14,324 nucleotides of DNA from an uncultured Bacteroidaceae bacterium (GCA_934426255.1 CAKRYD010000040.1:1-14324), one strand, 5' to 3'; shown: positions 1-7,533, counted from the first letter of the stretch. Program-made: numbers and translations. The notes: generated by a model from the sequence alone, not told the origin.

Positions 1-421
1 ATACGAGCCACCTGTCACATATTATTTCCGTGCTTGTTATTCCAATTAGAGTTTCCTACGCTCTTGGCTAAACGCGAAATAATAGCGAATGCTTTTGTTT
101 TAACCCACAATGTCTTGGAATATCATCCCTGTCAAGGGAGATAACCGATGCGAAGGTATAACAAAATCTTGGAATAAATGCTTTTTTCAAAGAGACAATA
201 TGAAATAAATCAGAAACATGAAGACAATATGACAGATAAGAACAGATCATATTTCATCATCTCCAAGAATTTTCATGGAGAGAAAGGCTATAGTTCATGA
301 ACAGTTGCTGCAATTACATTGAATGAAGGTTCAGATGATCGAAACCAAAAACATAAGAACTCAAATTATTCTGCAAGTAAGCAGGTATAGAATCCACATA
401 GGATACTTAGCTGCGAAAAAG
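1..421. other. Gene-less left flank, nothing recognised
   Basis: No reading frame here has convincing protein character. A plus-strand frame is open from the window edge to a stop at 142-144 (47 codons), and a 60-codon minus-strand frame lies at 68-250, but neither resembles a known family and both are within chance expectation. Visible minor structure: the 9-mer CTTGGAATA occurs twice (about 113 and 168), AGACAATATGA occurs twice (about 193 and 223), and a 6-bp hairpin with arms TCTCCA/TGGAGA lies at 260-281. The region could be an intergenic spacer or a decayed gene; nothing decides between them. Confidence 0.5.
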
Positions 422-449
422 AAAGAGAACGGTGGGGTACCGTTCTTTT
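422..449 (-). terminator. Rho-independent terminator of the glycosidase gene
   Basis: Inverted arms AGAACGGT (426-433) and ACCGTTCT (439-446) give an 8-bp perfect stem with a 5-base loop, extended to about 11 pairs by flanking A-T and one G-T pair. Read on the minus strand, the stem is followed by a pyrimidine-rich run that includes five consecutive T. It lies about 37 bases beyond the stop of the minus-strand glycosidase gene, so it most likely ends that transcript. Confidence 0.8.
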
Positions 450-485
450 ATAATGCCTCTTTTAAGTTAAGTTTTTACGGAATGG

Positions 486-2426
486 CTAATTCATTATCAG
501 TTTGCGTTTTATGATGCTTCCGTCAGTCAATGTCAAACGGGCGATGAAGAGTCCCCTGCCTGCTGGTTTTGTAAAAGTGCCAGCATGATATTCACCTACC
601 TTTACACCTGCTGACGTGAACATCTCGGTTTTCACAACATTGCGGCCAACATGTACGGTGTTTCCGTCTAAAGCGAAGGTCACGTTCCTGTCAATATTGA
701 TAGCCTCAACACCTGACGCAGACGGCTTCTTGAGCACGGCGAAGTCCATCCAGGACCATGAGGCATCACGCCGTGCGTCGGGTAGCATACTGTAATTCAC
801 TTTGTTATCGCCAGTATTGTTGTCGTGCATCATTATGTTGGCACGCATGAGATGTCCTTCGGGAGCCTTGTCATAACCGAGTGACTTCCACGGTATCGCT
901 GCCTCGATAGTGTAGATTCTCTTCGTGGTCTTGACCACACTGCGCACACCGGTGAGTTCGCTGGATATCCAACGTTTTTTTTCGGTACTACCCTCAGATG
1001 TAGCAATGTCACCTGCAAGCATGAAGAAGAGACGATATATGCCCGTGACGGGATACTCGTCAGAGGCATACCTTGTGTCAAGGAAGAGGGTCACGCCATC
1101 ACCATAAGCTGACTTCAGTGGATGTTGTGTGGCATCTGACACTCGCGTTATGAAATAAAGGGAATCTTCATCGTAGGCAAAGTCGGCGGTAAAACGCACC
1201 TTGTTGGTACTATGGCCGAGAATCATTTGTGTGGCATCGCCTATGTAATAGCCCTCGTTTCTGATAAGTCTGCCGTCGATCCTTGGATGGCCGTAGGGAG
1301 CACTTAACAGGCGCAGTGTACGTCCCTTTATCATGTCGACCCGTCCCGACATGCCGCCTACAGCCACCACTGTTCCTGTGTCAATGACGGCAAGCGAGTT
1401 CCACAACGAGTTGTCGGAGCCAAACGGCTCGCTCATGGCTTTGAAACTTTTGGCCTTCTCATTGCCCACATATACCCACATCTGCACTTTCGACAGGTCT
1501 ACACCGTTGCCGTTCTCGCCCTGATGTGACATGAAGGTCTCTCCCCACGGAAGTTTGCGCAGGTATGGTGCGCCGCCACGGCGGCGCGGACAGTAGCTGT
1601 AGTCAACAGCCTTCCAGCGGTATCGGCTGTTGGCTTTTGCCCAATAATCGATCCAGTTTGTCTCAAGGGGACATGTAGCGATGGTTGGTATGAAATTATC
1701 GATACCGCTCCACCCGTTGTCCTCAAAAGCAAGTGCGATGGTTTTGCCGTCTTGAAGAATTATTGCGGAGGGCATTCCGTCTCGGCTTCCGGCGCGAAAC
1801 GACACTTTTTGTGCTGTTGTCCACGTCTTTCCTCCATCGAATGAGCGACACATGGAAATCTGTTGCTCGCCGGATGTGATGTAGGGACCTTCGTCGGCAA
1901 AATAGAGCTGTAACTCACCGGACGGCAGCTCAAGGAAAGATGGCTCCCAGCATCCGTTATCGAAAGTATAGGAGGCATCGTTGACGAATATCTCTTTGCT
2001 CCATGTGCGTCCGTTGTCGGTACTGCGCTTGCAGCGTATTCCAAATCGGCGGTCTTCGGTGTAAGGTTGTGACGGACGTGGGTTGTAGCCCACTACAATG
2101 GTACCGTCAGCCATTTGGATGAGATCGGGCGCGCAGTTGGGTATGTTGTTAGTGTTGGTAACAATCTTTTTCGCCGCTGACCATGTGCTTCCTTTGTTCA
2201 TGCTGAAGGCGATGTTTATGCCATTATTCTCACAGACAGCCATGAGCCGTCCGTCTTGAAGTTGTATGATGCGAGCGTAACAACCGCTTTTGAACACTGT
2301 TTTGCGCGTGGAGTTGTCCCAGAAAATGCGTGACCCCTTGTATGGTTGGTGCCAGGCAGAGAAGCAAGGAAGTGATACTGAGAATATGGCTAAAACGGTT
2401 AATGCGAGTAAAGGTATTCTCCTCAT
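486..2426 (-). CDS. Secreted sialidase-fold glycosidase with CBM9-like domain and T9SS-like C-terminus
   Basis: The 646-residue protein begins with a signal peptide (about residues 1-24: basic start, hydrophobic core, cleavage near FSA). Residues about 30-375 form a sialidase-type beta-propeller with three Asp-box motifs: SMNKGSTW (75-82, Asn in place of Asp), STDNGRTW (135-142) and SFDGGKTW (195-202). Residues about 377-566 resemble a CBM9-like carbohydrate-binding domain (YDEDSLYF at 418-425, GDGVTLFLD at 442-450). The last 70 or so residues resemble a type IX secretion sorting domain, with a closing lysine-rich KRKLIMN. The usual sialidase FRIP motif is not intact: ARIIQL stands at its place. 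WEP at 160-162 and AFED at 233-236 place glutamates E161 and E235 much as in GH93 exo-arabinanases, which share this fold. The protein probably acts on plant or host glycans outside the cell; the substrate is uncertain. The gene starts 44 bases after nspC with no promoter box in the gap, so it may be co-transcribed. Confidence 0.85.
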   Translation of the reverse strand: MRRIPLLALTVLAIFSVSLPCFSAWHQPYKGSRIFWDNSTRKTVFKSGCYARIIQLQDGRLMAVCENNGINIAFSMNKGSTWSAAKKIVTNTNNIPNCAPDLIQMADGTIVVGYNPRPSQPYTEDRRFGIRCKRSTDNGRTWSKEIFVNDASYTFDNGCWEPSFLELPSGELQLYFADEGPYITSGEQQISMCRSFDGGKTWTTAQKVSFRAGSRDGMPSAIILQDGKTIALAFEDNGWSGIDNFIPTIATCPLETNWIDYWAKANSRYRWKAVDYSYCPRRRGGAPYLRKLPWGETFMSHQGENGNGVDLSKVQMWVYVGNEKAKSFKAMSEPFGSDNSLWNSLAVIDTGTVVAVGGMSGRVDMIKGRTLRLLSAPYGHPRIDGRLIRNEGYYIGDATQMILGHSTNKVRFTADFAYDEDSLYFITRVSDATQHPLKSAYGDGVTLFLDTRYASDEYPVTGIYRLFFMLAGDIATSEGSTEKKRWISSELTGVRSVVKTTKRIYTIEAAIPWKSLGYDKAPEGHLMRANIMMHDNNTGDNKVNYSMLPDARRDASWSWMDFAVLKKPSASGVEAINIDRNVTFALDGNTVHVGRNVVKTEMFTSAGVKVGEYHAGTFTKPAGRGLFIARLTLTDGSIIKRKLIMN

Positions 2427-2470
2427 GTTGATAATTATTTTGTTTATAGGTAAATTCTGCAGGCTCTAAG

Positions 2471-3607
2471 TCAGTTCATGCGGTCTCTATAGTCAGTGTA
2501 TTTGAATGTTCGCAAAATTTCCCTGCTTCCATCAAGACGGAGGAGGACTAATGCGGGGTGGTCTATTCCGTTGAACATAGTTGTCTTTACAGTAGTATAG
2601 TGAATCATATCTTCGAATATGATTTTTTCTCCGATTTCAAGCGGATGGTCAAATTGCCAAGTGCCCATCCAATCCCCGCTGAGACAGCTGTTTCCGCCTA
2701 TCCTATAACAGTTGGGTTGCATTTCGGAAGTTTCATCAATGAGTATTGCTCCTTTTATGTTTGGGTGGTATGGCATTTCCAGGCAATCAGGCATATGACA
2801 CGTAAAACTTGCGTTTATAATGGCAGTTCTGATATGATGGTTTTCAACGATGTCTGTTACATAAGCTTCCAAGCATCCCGTTTGCCATAGAAACGCACTG
2901 CCAGGCTCAAGAATAATGTGTAGGTTGGGATGTCTTTGTTTGAATGTTTGCAGAGTCTGAATGAGCAGGCGAAGGTCGTAGCCTTTTCGGGTCATGAGGT
3001 GCCCTCCTCCCATATTGATCCATTTTAGCTGTGGAAGCCATTGTGCGTAGTTCTTTTCTACTTTGTCTAAAACTCTTTTTAAACTGTCGGAATTGTTTTC
3101 GCAAAGACAATGAAAGTGGAACCCTTCGATTCCCAGCGGCAGTTCCTTGGGCATGTCTTCTGCTGTTATGCCGAATCGCGATCCTGGTGCGCAAGGATTA
3201 TAGAGAGCTGTTTGGATGTCGGACTGTTCCGGATTGATGCGTAGCCCACAGGAAATGTGATGATCCTTGTATTTGTTAATGAGAACGGAAAATCTGTTGA
3301 ATTGGCTCAGAGAATTAAAGGTGATGTGTTCGCTTAGTCGCATTAGTTCTTGGAAGTTATGCTCTTCGTAGCTTGGCGAATAAGTGTAGGTGTAGCCCCC
3401 GAATTTTTCTGCCGACAGTAGTGCTTCGTTTAGTGAGCTTGCTGTTGTATGGTGTATGTATTCGCGAAAAATCGGGAATGTACGCCACCAGGCAAAAGCT
3501 TTGAGCGCGAGTATAATTTCAATTCCTGCTTCTTGAGCGGTATTTCTGATGAGTTGCAGATTGTTTCGTAACAGTTTTTCGTCTAATACGTAAGCTGGTG
3601 TTTTCAT
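2471..3607 (-). CDS. nspC: Carboxynorspermidine/carboxyspermidine decarboxylase
   Basis: A cytoplasmic PLP enzyme of 378 residues, the usual length of the NspC family. It decarboxylates carboxynorspermidine or carboxyspermidine in the alternative polyamine pathway, which in Bacteroidetes supplies spermidine or norspermidine. It has the fold-III alanine-racemase-like barrel: the PLP lysine K36 in ALKAF, the glycine loop GGGH (200-203), the phosphate-binding EPG (234-236), the family signature HMPDCLEMPY (271-280) and the active-site cysteine C308 in GGNSCLSGD. All key residues appear intact. The ATG at 3607 is chosen because the protein begins with the conserved TPAYVLDE stretch. The partner carboxynorspermidine dehydrogenase is not in this window. 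A long hairpin lies 16 bases upstream of the start, between galE and this gene, and no TAnnTTTG box is visible there, so expression may depend on read-through from galE. Confidence 0.93.
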   Translation of the reverse strand: MKTPAYVLDEKLLRNNLQLIRNTAQEAGIEIILALKAFAWWRTFPIFREYIHHTTASSLNEALLSAEKFGGYTYTYSPSYEEHNFQELMRLSEHITFNSLSQFNRFSVLINKYKDHHISCGLRINPEQSDIQTALYNPCAPGSRFGITAEDMPKELPLGIEGFHFHCLCENNSDSLKRVLDKVEKNYAQWLPQLKWINMGGGHLMTRKGYDLRLLIQTLQTFKQRHPNLHIILEPGSAFLWQTGCLEAYVTDIVENHHIRTAIINASFTCHMPDCLEMPYHPNIKGAILIDETSEMQPNCYRIGGNSCLSGDWMGTWQFDHPLEIGEKIIFEDMIHYTTVKTTMFNGIDHPALVLLRLDGSREILRTFKYTDYRDRMN

Positions 3608-3623
3608 CTGAGTTCTTTTAATA

Positions 3624-3664
3624 AAGAGGTTGTGCCGTCTTCATATAAGTCGACACAACCTCTT
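3624..3664 (-). terminator. Long intercistronic hairpin between galE and nspC
   Basis: Arms AAGAGGTTGTG (3624-3634) and CACAACCTCTT (3654-3664) are perfectly complementary over 11 bp. On the minus strand the helix continues inward with a G-U pair, two G-C pairs, one A/A mismatch and three more pairs, closing on a 5-base loop. The inner wobble is a mismatch on the plus strand, so the fold favours a minus-strand RNA. No T-run follows on the minus strand (TATTAAAAG comes next), so it may be a weak galE terminator, an intercistronic stabiliser or an nspC leader element rather than a standard intrinsic terminator. Confidence 0.55.
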
Positions 3665-3695
3665 CTGTTGTTTGTAGATTTTGTGGATGATGGTT

Positions 3696-4736
3696 TTACA
3701 TGATGCCGCGCCTGCGCAGTTCCAATTGCCATTTCCATGCTGACGTAAGGGAGTCTGCCAGTGTGTGACAAGCTTTCCATCCAAGTATTTTGTTGGCTTT
3801 ATCCACGTTGCCCCAAACTTGTTCTATGTCGCCTGCTCGTCTACCTGTAATTTTGTAGTTAAGCTTGACACCGGTGCATTCTTCGAAGGTATGGATAAGT
3901 TCCAATACAGAATTTCCTTTTCCTGTACCTATATTGAATACATCGATAGGCTGTTTCATCTTGCCATCGAGGATGTATGCCATTGCTGCTACGTGCGCTT
4001 TGGCCAAATCTACCACGTATATGAAGTCGCGTATGCAACTTCCATCCGGTGTGTTGTAGTCATCTCCAAATACGCTAAGCTGCTTACGAATTCCAATAGC
4101 AGTTTGTGTCAGATAAGGTATAAGGTTGGCAGGAACACCGTTTGGAAGTTCTCCAATAATAGCTGTAGGATGGGCTCCTATGGGATTGAAGTAACGTAGT
4201 ATGATGGAGTGAATTGGTGCACCGCTATGTATGTAATCAGTAATGATTTCTTCGCAAATCTGTTTTGTGTTGCCATAGGGGCTTTCGGCCTTTTTGATGG
4301 GAGCTTGCTCTGTGACAGGCAAATTCTCGGGATCCGGTTGTCCGTAAACGGTGCAAGAAGATGAGAAGATAAGCCCTTTTGTACCATACGTCGGCATGAT
4401 TTTCAGAATATTCATGAGCGAGTTGAGATTGTTGCTATAGTAGAGCAATGGCTTCTCAACGCTTTCGCCTACGGCTTTAGAAGCGGCAAAATGGATGATG
4501 CCTTCAATTCCTTCGTACTTCTTGAATACGTTTTCGAGTGCGGCAAAGTCTGTACAATCCACTTTTTCAAAAGCAGGGCGTACTCCTGTTATTTTTTCGA
4601 TGCCGTCTATTACGTCTGCGTTCGAGTTTGAGAGATTGTCAACTATGACTACTTCATATCCTGCCTCAATAAGTTCAACGGTCGTATGCGAACCGATAAA
4701 ACCGGTTCCGCCTGTTACTAAAATCTTTTGTTTCAT
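3696..4736 (-). CDS. galE: UDP-glucose 4-epimerase
   Basis: A 346-residue cytoplasmic enzyme that interconverts UDP-glucose and UDP-galactose using bound NAD, in the Leloir pathway and in supplying galactose for surface glycans. It belongs to the extended short-chain dehydrogenase/reductase family. The Rossmann motif GGTGFIG is at 9-15, the catalytic serine lies in SSSCTVYG (125-132), and the Tyr-Lys pair is Y154 and K158 in SPYGNTK. RYFNPIGAHP and RDFIYVVDLA are typical GalE stretches. Length and both ends match the family, so it looks full-length and active. The ATG at 4736 is supported by immediate entry into the nucleotide-binding strand and by a -7 box 24 bases upstream. Some GalE proteins also accept N-acetylated sugars; the sequence alone does not settle that here. 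Confidence 0.95.
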   Translation of the reverse strand: MKQKILVTGGTGFIGSHTTVELIEAGYEVVIVDNLSNSNADVIDGIEKITGVRPAFEKVDCTDFAALENVFKKYEGIEGIIHFAASKAVGESVEKPLLYYSNNLNSLMNILKIMPTYGTKGLIFSSSCTVYGQPDPENLPVTEQAPIKKAESPYGNTKQICEEIITDYIHSGAPIHSIILRYFNPIGAHPTAIIGELPNGVPANLIPYLTQTAIGIRKQLSVFGDDYNTPDGSCIRDFIYVVDLAKAHVAAMAYILDGKMKQPIDVFNIGTGKGNSVLELIHTFEECTGVKLNYKITGRRAGDIEQVWGNVDKANKILGWKACHTLADSLTSAWKWQLELRRRGIM

Positions 4737-4759
4737 CTGTCTTTAAAATTTCGATGTGG

Positions 4760-4767
4760 CAAAATTA
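4760..4767 (-). promoter_or_regulatory. Bacteroidetes -7 box for galE
   Basis: The minus strand reads TAATTTTG, a perfect match to TAnnTTTG, 23 bases before the galE ATG. No clear -33 TTTG is visible at the expected spacing, so this is the stronger half of a probable promoter. It suggests that galE is transcribed independently of mscL. I saw no convincing terminator between mscL and galE. Confidence 0.6.
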
Positions 4768-4816
4768 CATTTTTATATCCGTATCAGGTGCTTTTGTGGC
4801 TGAAAATGTTCCTTGC

Positions 4817-5218
4817 TTAGTTGCTTTTGTCTTGTCTTGACTTGATGATATCACGTATTTCAGCCAGTAGCTCTTCTTCCTTGCTTGGTGCGGGAGGCAT
4901 CGGAACGGCTTCTTCTGCTTTTTTACGATGCATGATGCGGCTCATAGCTTTGATCATTATAAAGATGCTGAATGAGATAATCAGGAAATCCAGTACGTTC
5001 TGCATGAAGCTTCCGTATTTTATTTCAGCTTCCCCTACACTGAAAGCCAGGTTGTTCATGTCAATCCCTCCGGTGAGTATTCCAATTAGGGGCATAAGTA
5101 CGTCGCTTACAAGCGAACTGACAATTTTCCCGAATGCGCCTCCCATGATAACGCCGACAGCCATGTCAATTACGTTTCCTTTCATGGCAAAGGCTTTGAA
5201 TTCTTTGATAAAGCTCAT
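4817..5218 (-). CDS. mscL: Large-conductance mechanosensitive channel
   Basis: A 133-residue inner-membrane protein that forms a homopentameric pore and opens under membrane tension to release solutes after hypo-osmotic shock. The amphipathic N-terminal helix (MSFIKEFKAF) leads into the conserved GNVIDMAVGVIMGGAFGKIV stretch of the first transmembrane helix (about 14-45). A periplasmic loop follows (about 46-68), then the second transmembrane helix (about 71-91) and a charged cytoplasmic helix with the typical EELLAEIRDII near the end. Length and motifs are normal for the family. The gene diverges from gap, and a perfect TAnnTTTG box lies 30 bases upstream of its ATG. Confidence 0.96.
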   Translation of the reverse strand: MSFIKEFKAFAMKGNVIDMAVGVIMGGAFGKIVSSLVSDVLMPLIGILTGGIDMNNLAFSVGEAEIKYGSFMQNVLDFLIISFSIFIMIKAMSRIMHRKKAEEAVPMPPAPSKEEELLAEIRDIIKSRQDKSN

Positions 5219-5235
5219 ATTTTATATTTATTTTA

Positions 5236-5277
5236 TTGGTTACAAGAGCAAAGATACGGATTATATTTGTAATTTTG
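5236..5277 (+). promoter_or_regulatory. Promoter region for gap with two candidate -7 boxes
   Basis: Two perfect TAnnTTTG matches lie in tandem on the plus strand: TATATTTG (5262-5269) and TAATTTTG (5270-5277). A TTG at 5236-5238 is 23 bases before the first box, at the long end of the usual -33 to -7 spacing. Transcription from the second box would begin near 5283-5285, giving a leader of roughly 75 bases. That leader contains a small hairpin with arms GGAAG/CTTCC at 5291-5313. Confidence 0.55.
5249..5256 (-). promoter_or_regulatory. Bacteroidetes -7 box for mscL
   Basis: The minus strand reads TATCTTTG, a perfect TAnnTTTG match, 30 bases before the mscL start. The -33 side is not clear. 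It sits only 5 bases from the first gap -7 candidate on the opposite strand, so polymerase binding for the two genes would overlap. Confidence 0.6.
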
Positions 5278-5360
5278 CAGCCGTTAAAAAGGAAGTTTGC
5301 AGGGCATGCTTCCGATAAGAATAGAGATTTTCAAGATAACTCTTTTTAAATAGTAAAGTT

Positions 5361-6392
5361 ATGATTAAGATTGGTATTAACGGATTTGGTCGTATTGGCC
5401 GTTTCGTATTCCGTTCTACTCTCGAAGAGGCTAACAAGAACGATGTAGTAGTAGTAGGTATCAACGACTTGCTGCCGGTAGATTACATGGCTTACATGCT
5501 GAAGTATGATACAATGCACGGCCAGTTCACCGGTACTATTGAGGCAGACGTTGAAAAGAACGAGTTGATTGTTAACGGTAACCACATCCGCATTACAGCT
5601 GAAAAGGATGCTGCCAATTTGAAATGGGATGAAGTTGGTGCTGAATACGTTGTAGAATCTACAGGTTTGTATCTTACCATGGATCGTGCCGAAAAGCATT
5701 TGCAGGCTGGTGCCAAATATGTAGTATTGAGCGCTCCTTCAAAGAAAGGCGAAGACGGCCGTCAAGCCGATATGTTCGTATGCGGTGTGAACACAGACAA
5801 ATATGCAGGCCAGAAGATCGTTTCAAATGCATCTTGTACTACTAACTGTCTTGCTCCTATAGCTAAGGTTTTGAACGACAAGTTCGGCATTGAGACTGGT
5901 TTGATGACAACAGTTCACTCTACAACTGCTACTCAACGCACAGTAGACGGTCCTTCAATGAAGGATTGGCGTGGCGGTCGTGCTGCCAGCGGCAACATTA
6001 TTCCCTCTTCAACAGGTGCTGCAAAGGCTGTAGGCAAGGTTATTCCTGAGCTGAATGGTAAATTGACCGGTATCTCAATGCGCGTTCCTACTTTGGACGT
6101 TTCTGTTGTTGACCTTACCGTTAACTTGAAGAATCCTGCAACTAAAGAGGATATCTGCAAGGCCATGAAAGAAGCCAGCGAAGGCGATTTGAAAGGTGTT
6201 CTTGGCTATACCGAAGACAAAGTCGTTTCTTCTGACTTCCTCGGCTGCCCGTTGACATCTATCTTCGATGCTGATGCCGGCGTTTATCTCACCGACAAGT
6301 TTGTTAAGGTTGTTTCTTGGTATGACAATGAAATCGGCTACTCTCACAAGGTTGTTGATTTGATTAAGATCATGAAGAAATATAACGGATAA
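5361..6392 (+). CDS. gap: Glyceraldehyde-3-phosphate dehydrogenase, type I
   Basis: A 343-residue cytoplasmic glycolytic enzyme that converts glyceraldehyde 3-phosphate, phosphate and NAD to 1,3-bisphosphoglycerate. The NAD-binding motif INGFGRIGR is at 6-14 and GINDL at 33-37, where the Asp favours NAD over NADP. The catalytic cysteine is C159 in SNASCTTN and the base is H186 in TTVHSTT. WYDNEIGYS near the C-terminus is the family hallmark. The protein is full-length with nothing missing. The gene is monocistronic in appearance: a divergent promoter region lies upstream and a strong terminator downstream. The upstream ATG is followed at once by the conserved IKIGINGFG start. Confidence 0.97.
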   Translation: MIKIGINGFGRIGRFVFRSTLEEANKNDVVVVGINDLLPVDYMAYMLKYDTMHGQFTGTIEADVEKNELIVNGNHIRITAEKDAANLKWDEVGAEYVVESTGLYLTMDRAEKHLQAGAKYVVLSAPSKKGEDGRQADMFVCGVNTDKYAGQKIVSNASCTTNCLAPIAKVLNDKFGIETGLMTTVHSTTATQRTVDGPSMKDWRGGRAASGNIIPSSTGAAKAVGKVIPELNGKLTGISMRVPTLDVSVVDLTVNLKNPATKEDICKAMKEASEGDLKGVLGYTEDKVVSSDFLGCPLTSIFDADAGVYLTDKFVKVVSWYDNEIGYSHKVVDLIKIMKKYNG

Positions 6393-6417
6393 GCCTTTTA
6401 TAACTTATCAATAAGGG

Positions 6418-6455
6418 AGAAGGTGTGTAGTCTATAGATTTACACACCTTTTTCT
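6418..6455 (+). terminator. Rho-independent terminator of gap
   Basis: Arms AAGGTGTGTA (6420-6429) and TACACACCTT (6441-6450) form a perfect 10-bp stem around an 11-base loop, followed on the plus strand by a T-rich tract (TTTCTGTTT). It begins about 26 bases after the gap stop. No TAnnTTTG box is visible between it and the next gene, so miaA may rely on read-through or on a promoter I cannot see. Confidence 0.85.
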
Positions 6456-6470
6456 GTTTCCTAAATCAAA

Positions 6471-7391
6471 GTGCTAATGATAACAATTCTTGGCCCTACT
6501 GCATGTGGAAAGACCCGGTTGGCTGTTGCTTTGGCCGCGAACCTTCAAACTGAAATTGTCAGCGGTGACAGCCGACAGGTATATCGCGGTATGGACATTG
6601 GTACGGGCAAAGATCTTGCCGACTATGTCTATAACGGCACTCCCATCAAATATCATTTGATTGACATCGCCGAACCAGGTTCAAAGTATACCGTATTTCA
6701 TTTTCAGCACGATTTCTTGAATGTCTACAACGAAATGATCGGGCGCGGCCTGGAACCTGTTTTCTGTGGTGGGTCGGGATTGTATCTTGAGTCTGTATTA
6801 CGCTCTTATCGCCTCTCTCCTGTTCCTGCAAATGCAGAATTGCGCCGCTCGCTCGAAGGAAGAACATTGGATGAGCTTGCCGCCATATTAGCTTCTTATA
6901 AATCGCTCCACAACTCGACAGATATTGATACGCCTCAACGTGCCATCCGTGCAATTGAGATAGAGGAGTACTATCGTGGCCATCAAAAAGAACTTCGTCC
7001 ATTCCCTTCCATTCCTGCTCTTAATATTGGTATCAATGTAAGTCGCGAATTGCGCAGGCAACGAATTACTTCGCGACTTTACACAAGAATTGAAAAAGAA
7101 GGATTGGTTGAAGAGGTTCGCCGTTTGCTCAACAGTGGCATTTCTCCCGAGGATTTGATCTATTATGGCTTGGAGTACAAGTATGTGACCCTTTTTGTGA
7201 CAGGCAGCATTAGTTATGATGAAATGTTGTCGTCGCTTGAGATAGCCATTCATCAGTTTGCAAAACGTCAGATGACCTGGTTTCGCGGAATGGAGCGCCG
7301 TGGCATAACTATCCATTGGATAAACGGAGAATTGCCTTTTGAGGAGTGCCTGCGTGACGCCCTGCGCTTGATCAATGAATATCCGCGGTAG
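6471..7391 (+). CDS. miaA: tRNA dimethylallyltransferase (MiaA family), divergent paralogue
   Basis: Of 306 residues if the GTG at 6471 is used, or 304 from the ATG at 6477; the ATG is the likelier start. MiaA transfers a dimethylallyl group to N6 of A37 in tRNAs that read UNN codons. The P-loop GPTACGKT is at 8-15. SGDSRQVYRGMDIGTGK (31-47) replaces the usual SADS stretch but keeps the catalytic Asp (D33). GGSGLY (100-105), DTPQRAIRAIE (153-163) and RQMTWFRG (266-273) are the other MiaA landmarks. The key residues are present, so it should be an active transferase. The SGDS and GTGKDLADY wording suggests the second MiaA-type protein that many Bacteroidetes carry; its substrate could differ from the canonical enzyme. 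It converges with aspS. Confidence 0.88.
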   Translation: MLMITILGPTACGKTRLAVALAANLQTEIVSGDSRQVYRGMDIGTGKDLADYVYNGTPIKYHLIDIAEPGSKYTVFHFQHDFLNVYNEMIGRGLEPVFCGGSGLYLESVLRSYRLSPVPANAELRRSLEGRTLDELAAILASYKSLHNSTDIDTPQRAIRAIEIEEYYRGHQKELRPFPSIPALNIGINVSRELRRQRITSRLYTRIEKEGLVEEVRRLLNSGISPEDLIYYGLEYKYVTLFVTGSISYDEMLSSLEIAIHQFAKRQMTWFRGMERRGITIHWINGELPFEECLRDALRLINEYPR

Positions 7392-7485
7392 TCGCTTTTT
7401 CTGAGTTTTCCTGAAGATTTTCTGCCTTCCTTTTCTTCTTTTCTGCCTTTCATTTTCGATTTACCGGCTACGGTATTCTGTTTTT

Positions 7486-7533
7486 TCCGTTTGATGACGA
7501 AAAAACGGAGACCTGTTTTTAACATGGTCTCCG
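7486..7533 (-). terminator. Terminator of aspS, with an overlapping alternative hairpin
   Basis: Arms CGGAGACC (7506-7513) and GGTCTCCG (7526-7533) form a perfect 8-bp stem with a 12-base loop. On the minus strand the stem is followed by six T, a good intrinsic terminator 33 bases past the aspS stop. A second hairpin, TCCGTTT (7486-7492) with AAACGGA (7503-7509), shares bases with the first, so the two exclude each other. On the plus strand the second could end miaA transcripts, with a T-run at 7516-7520. Confidence 0.75.

Noticed and set aside
1..144. Open plus-strand frame from the left edge to a stop at 142-144
   Set aside because: Only 47 codons and no recognisable family; a run this long is expected by chance among six frames.
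68..250. 60-residue minus-strand frame
   Set aside because: Cys/His/Phe-rich composition with no motif, no promoter box and no conserved neighbour; looks like chance.
323..514. 63-residue plus-strand frame
   Set aside because: It runs through the terminator at 422-449 and into the end of the glycosidase gene on the other strand.
3765..4199. 144-residue plus-strand frame inside galE
   Set aside because: It is the antisense of a well-conserved galE and has no protein-like motif of its own.
4821..5318. 165-residue plus-strand frame opposite mscL
   Set aside because: It mirrors the hydrophobic mscL helices on the other strand; mscL itself is unambiguous.
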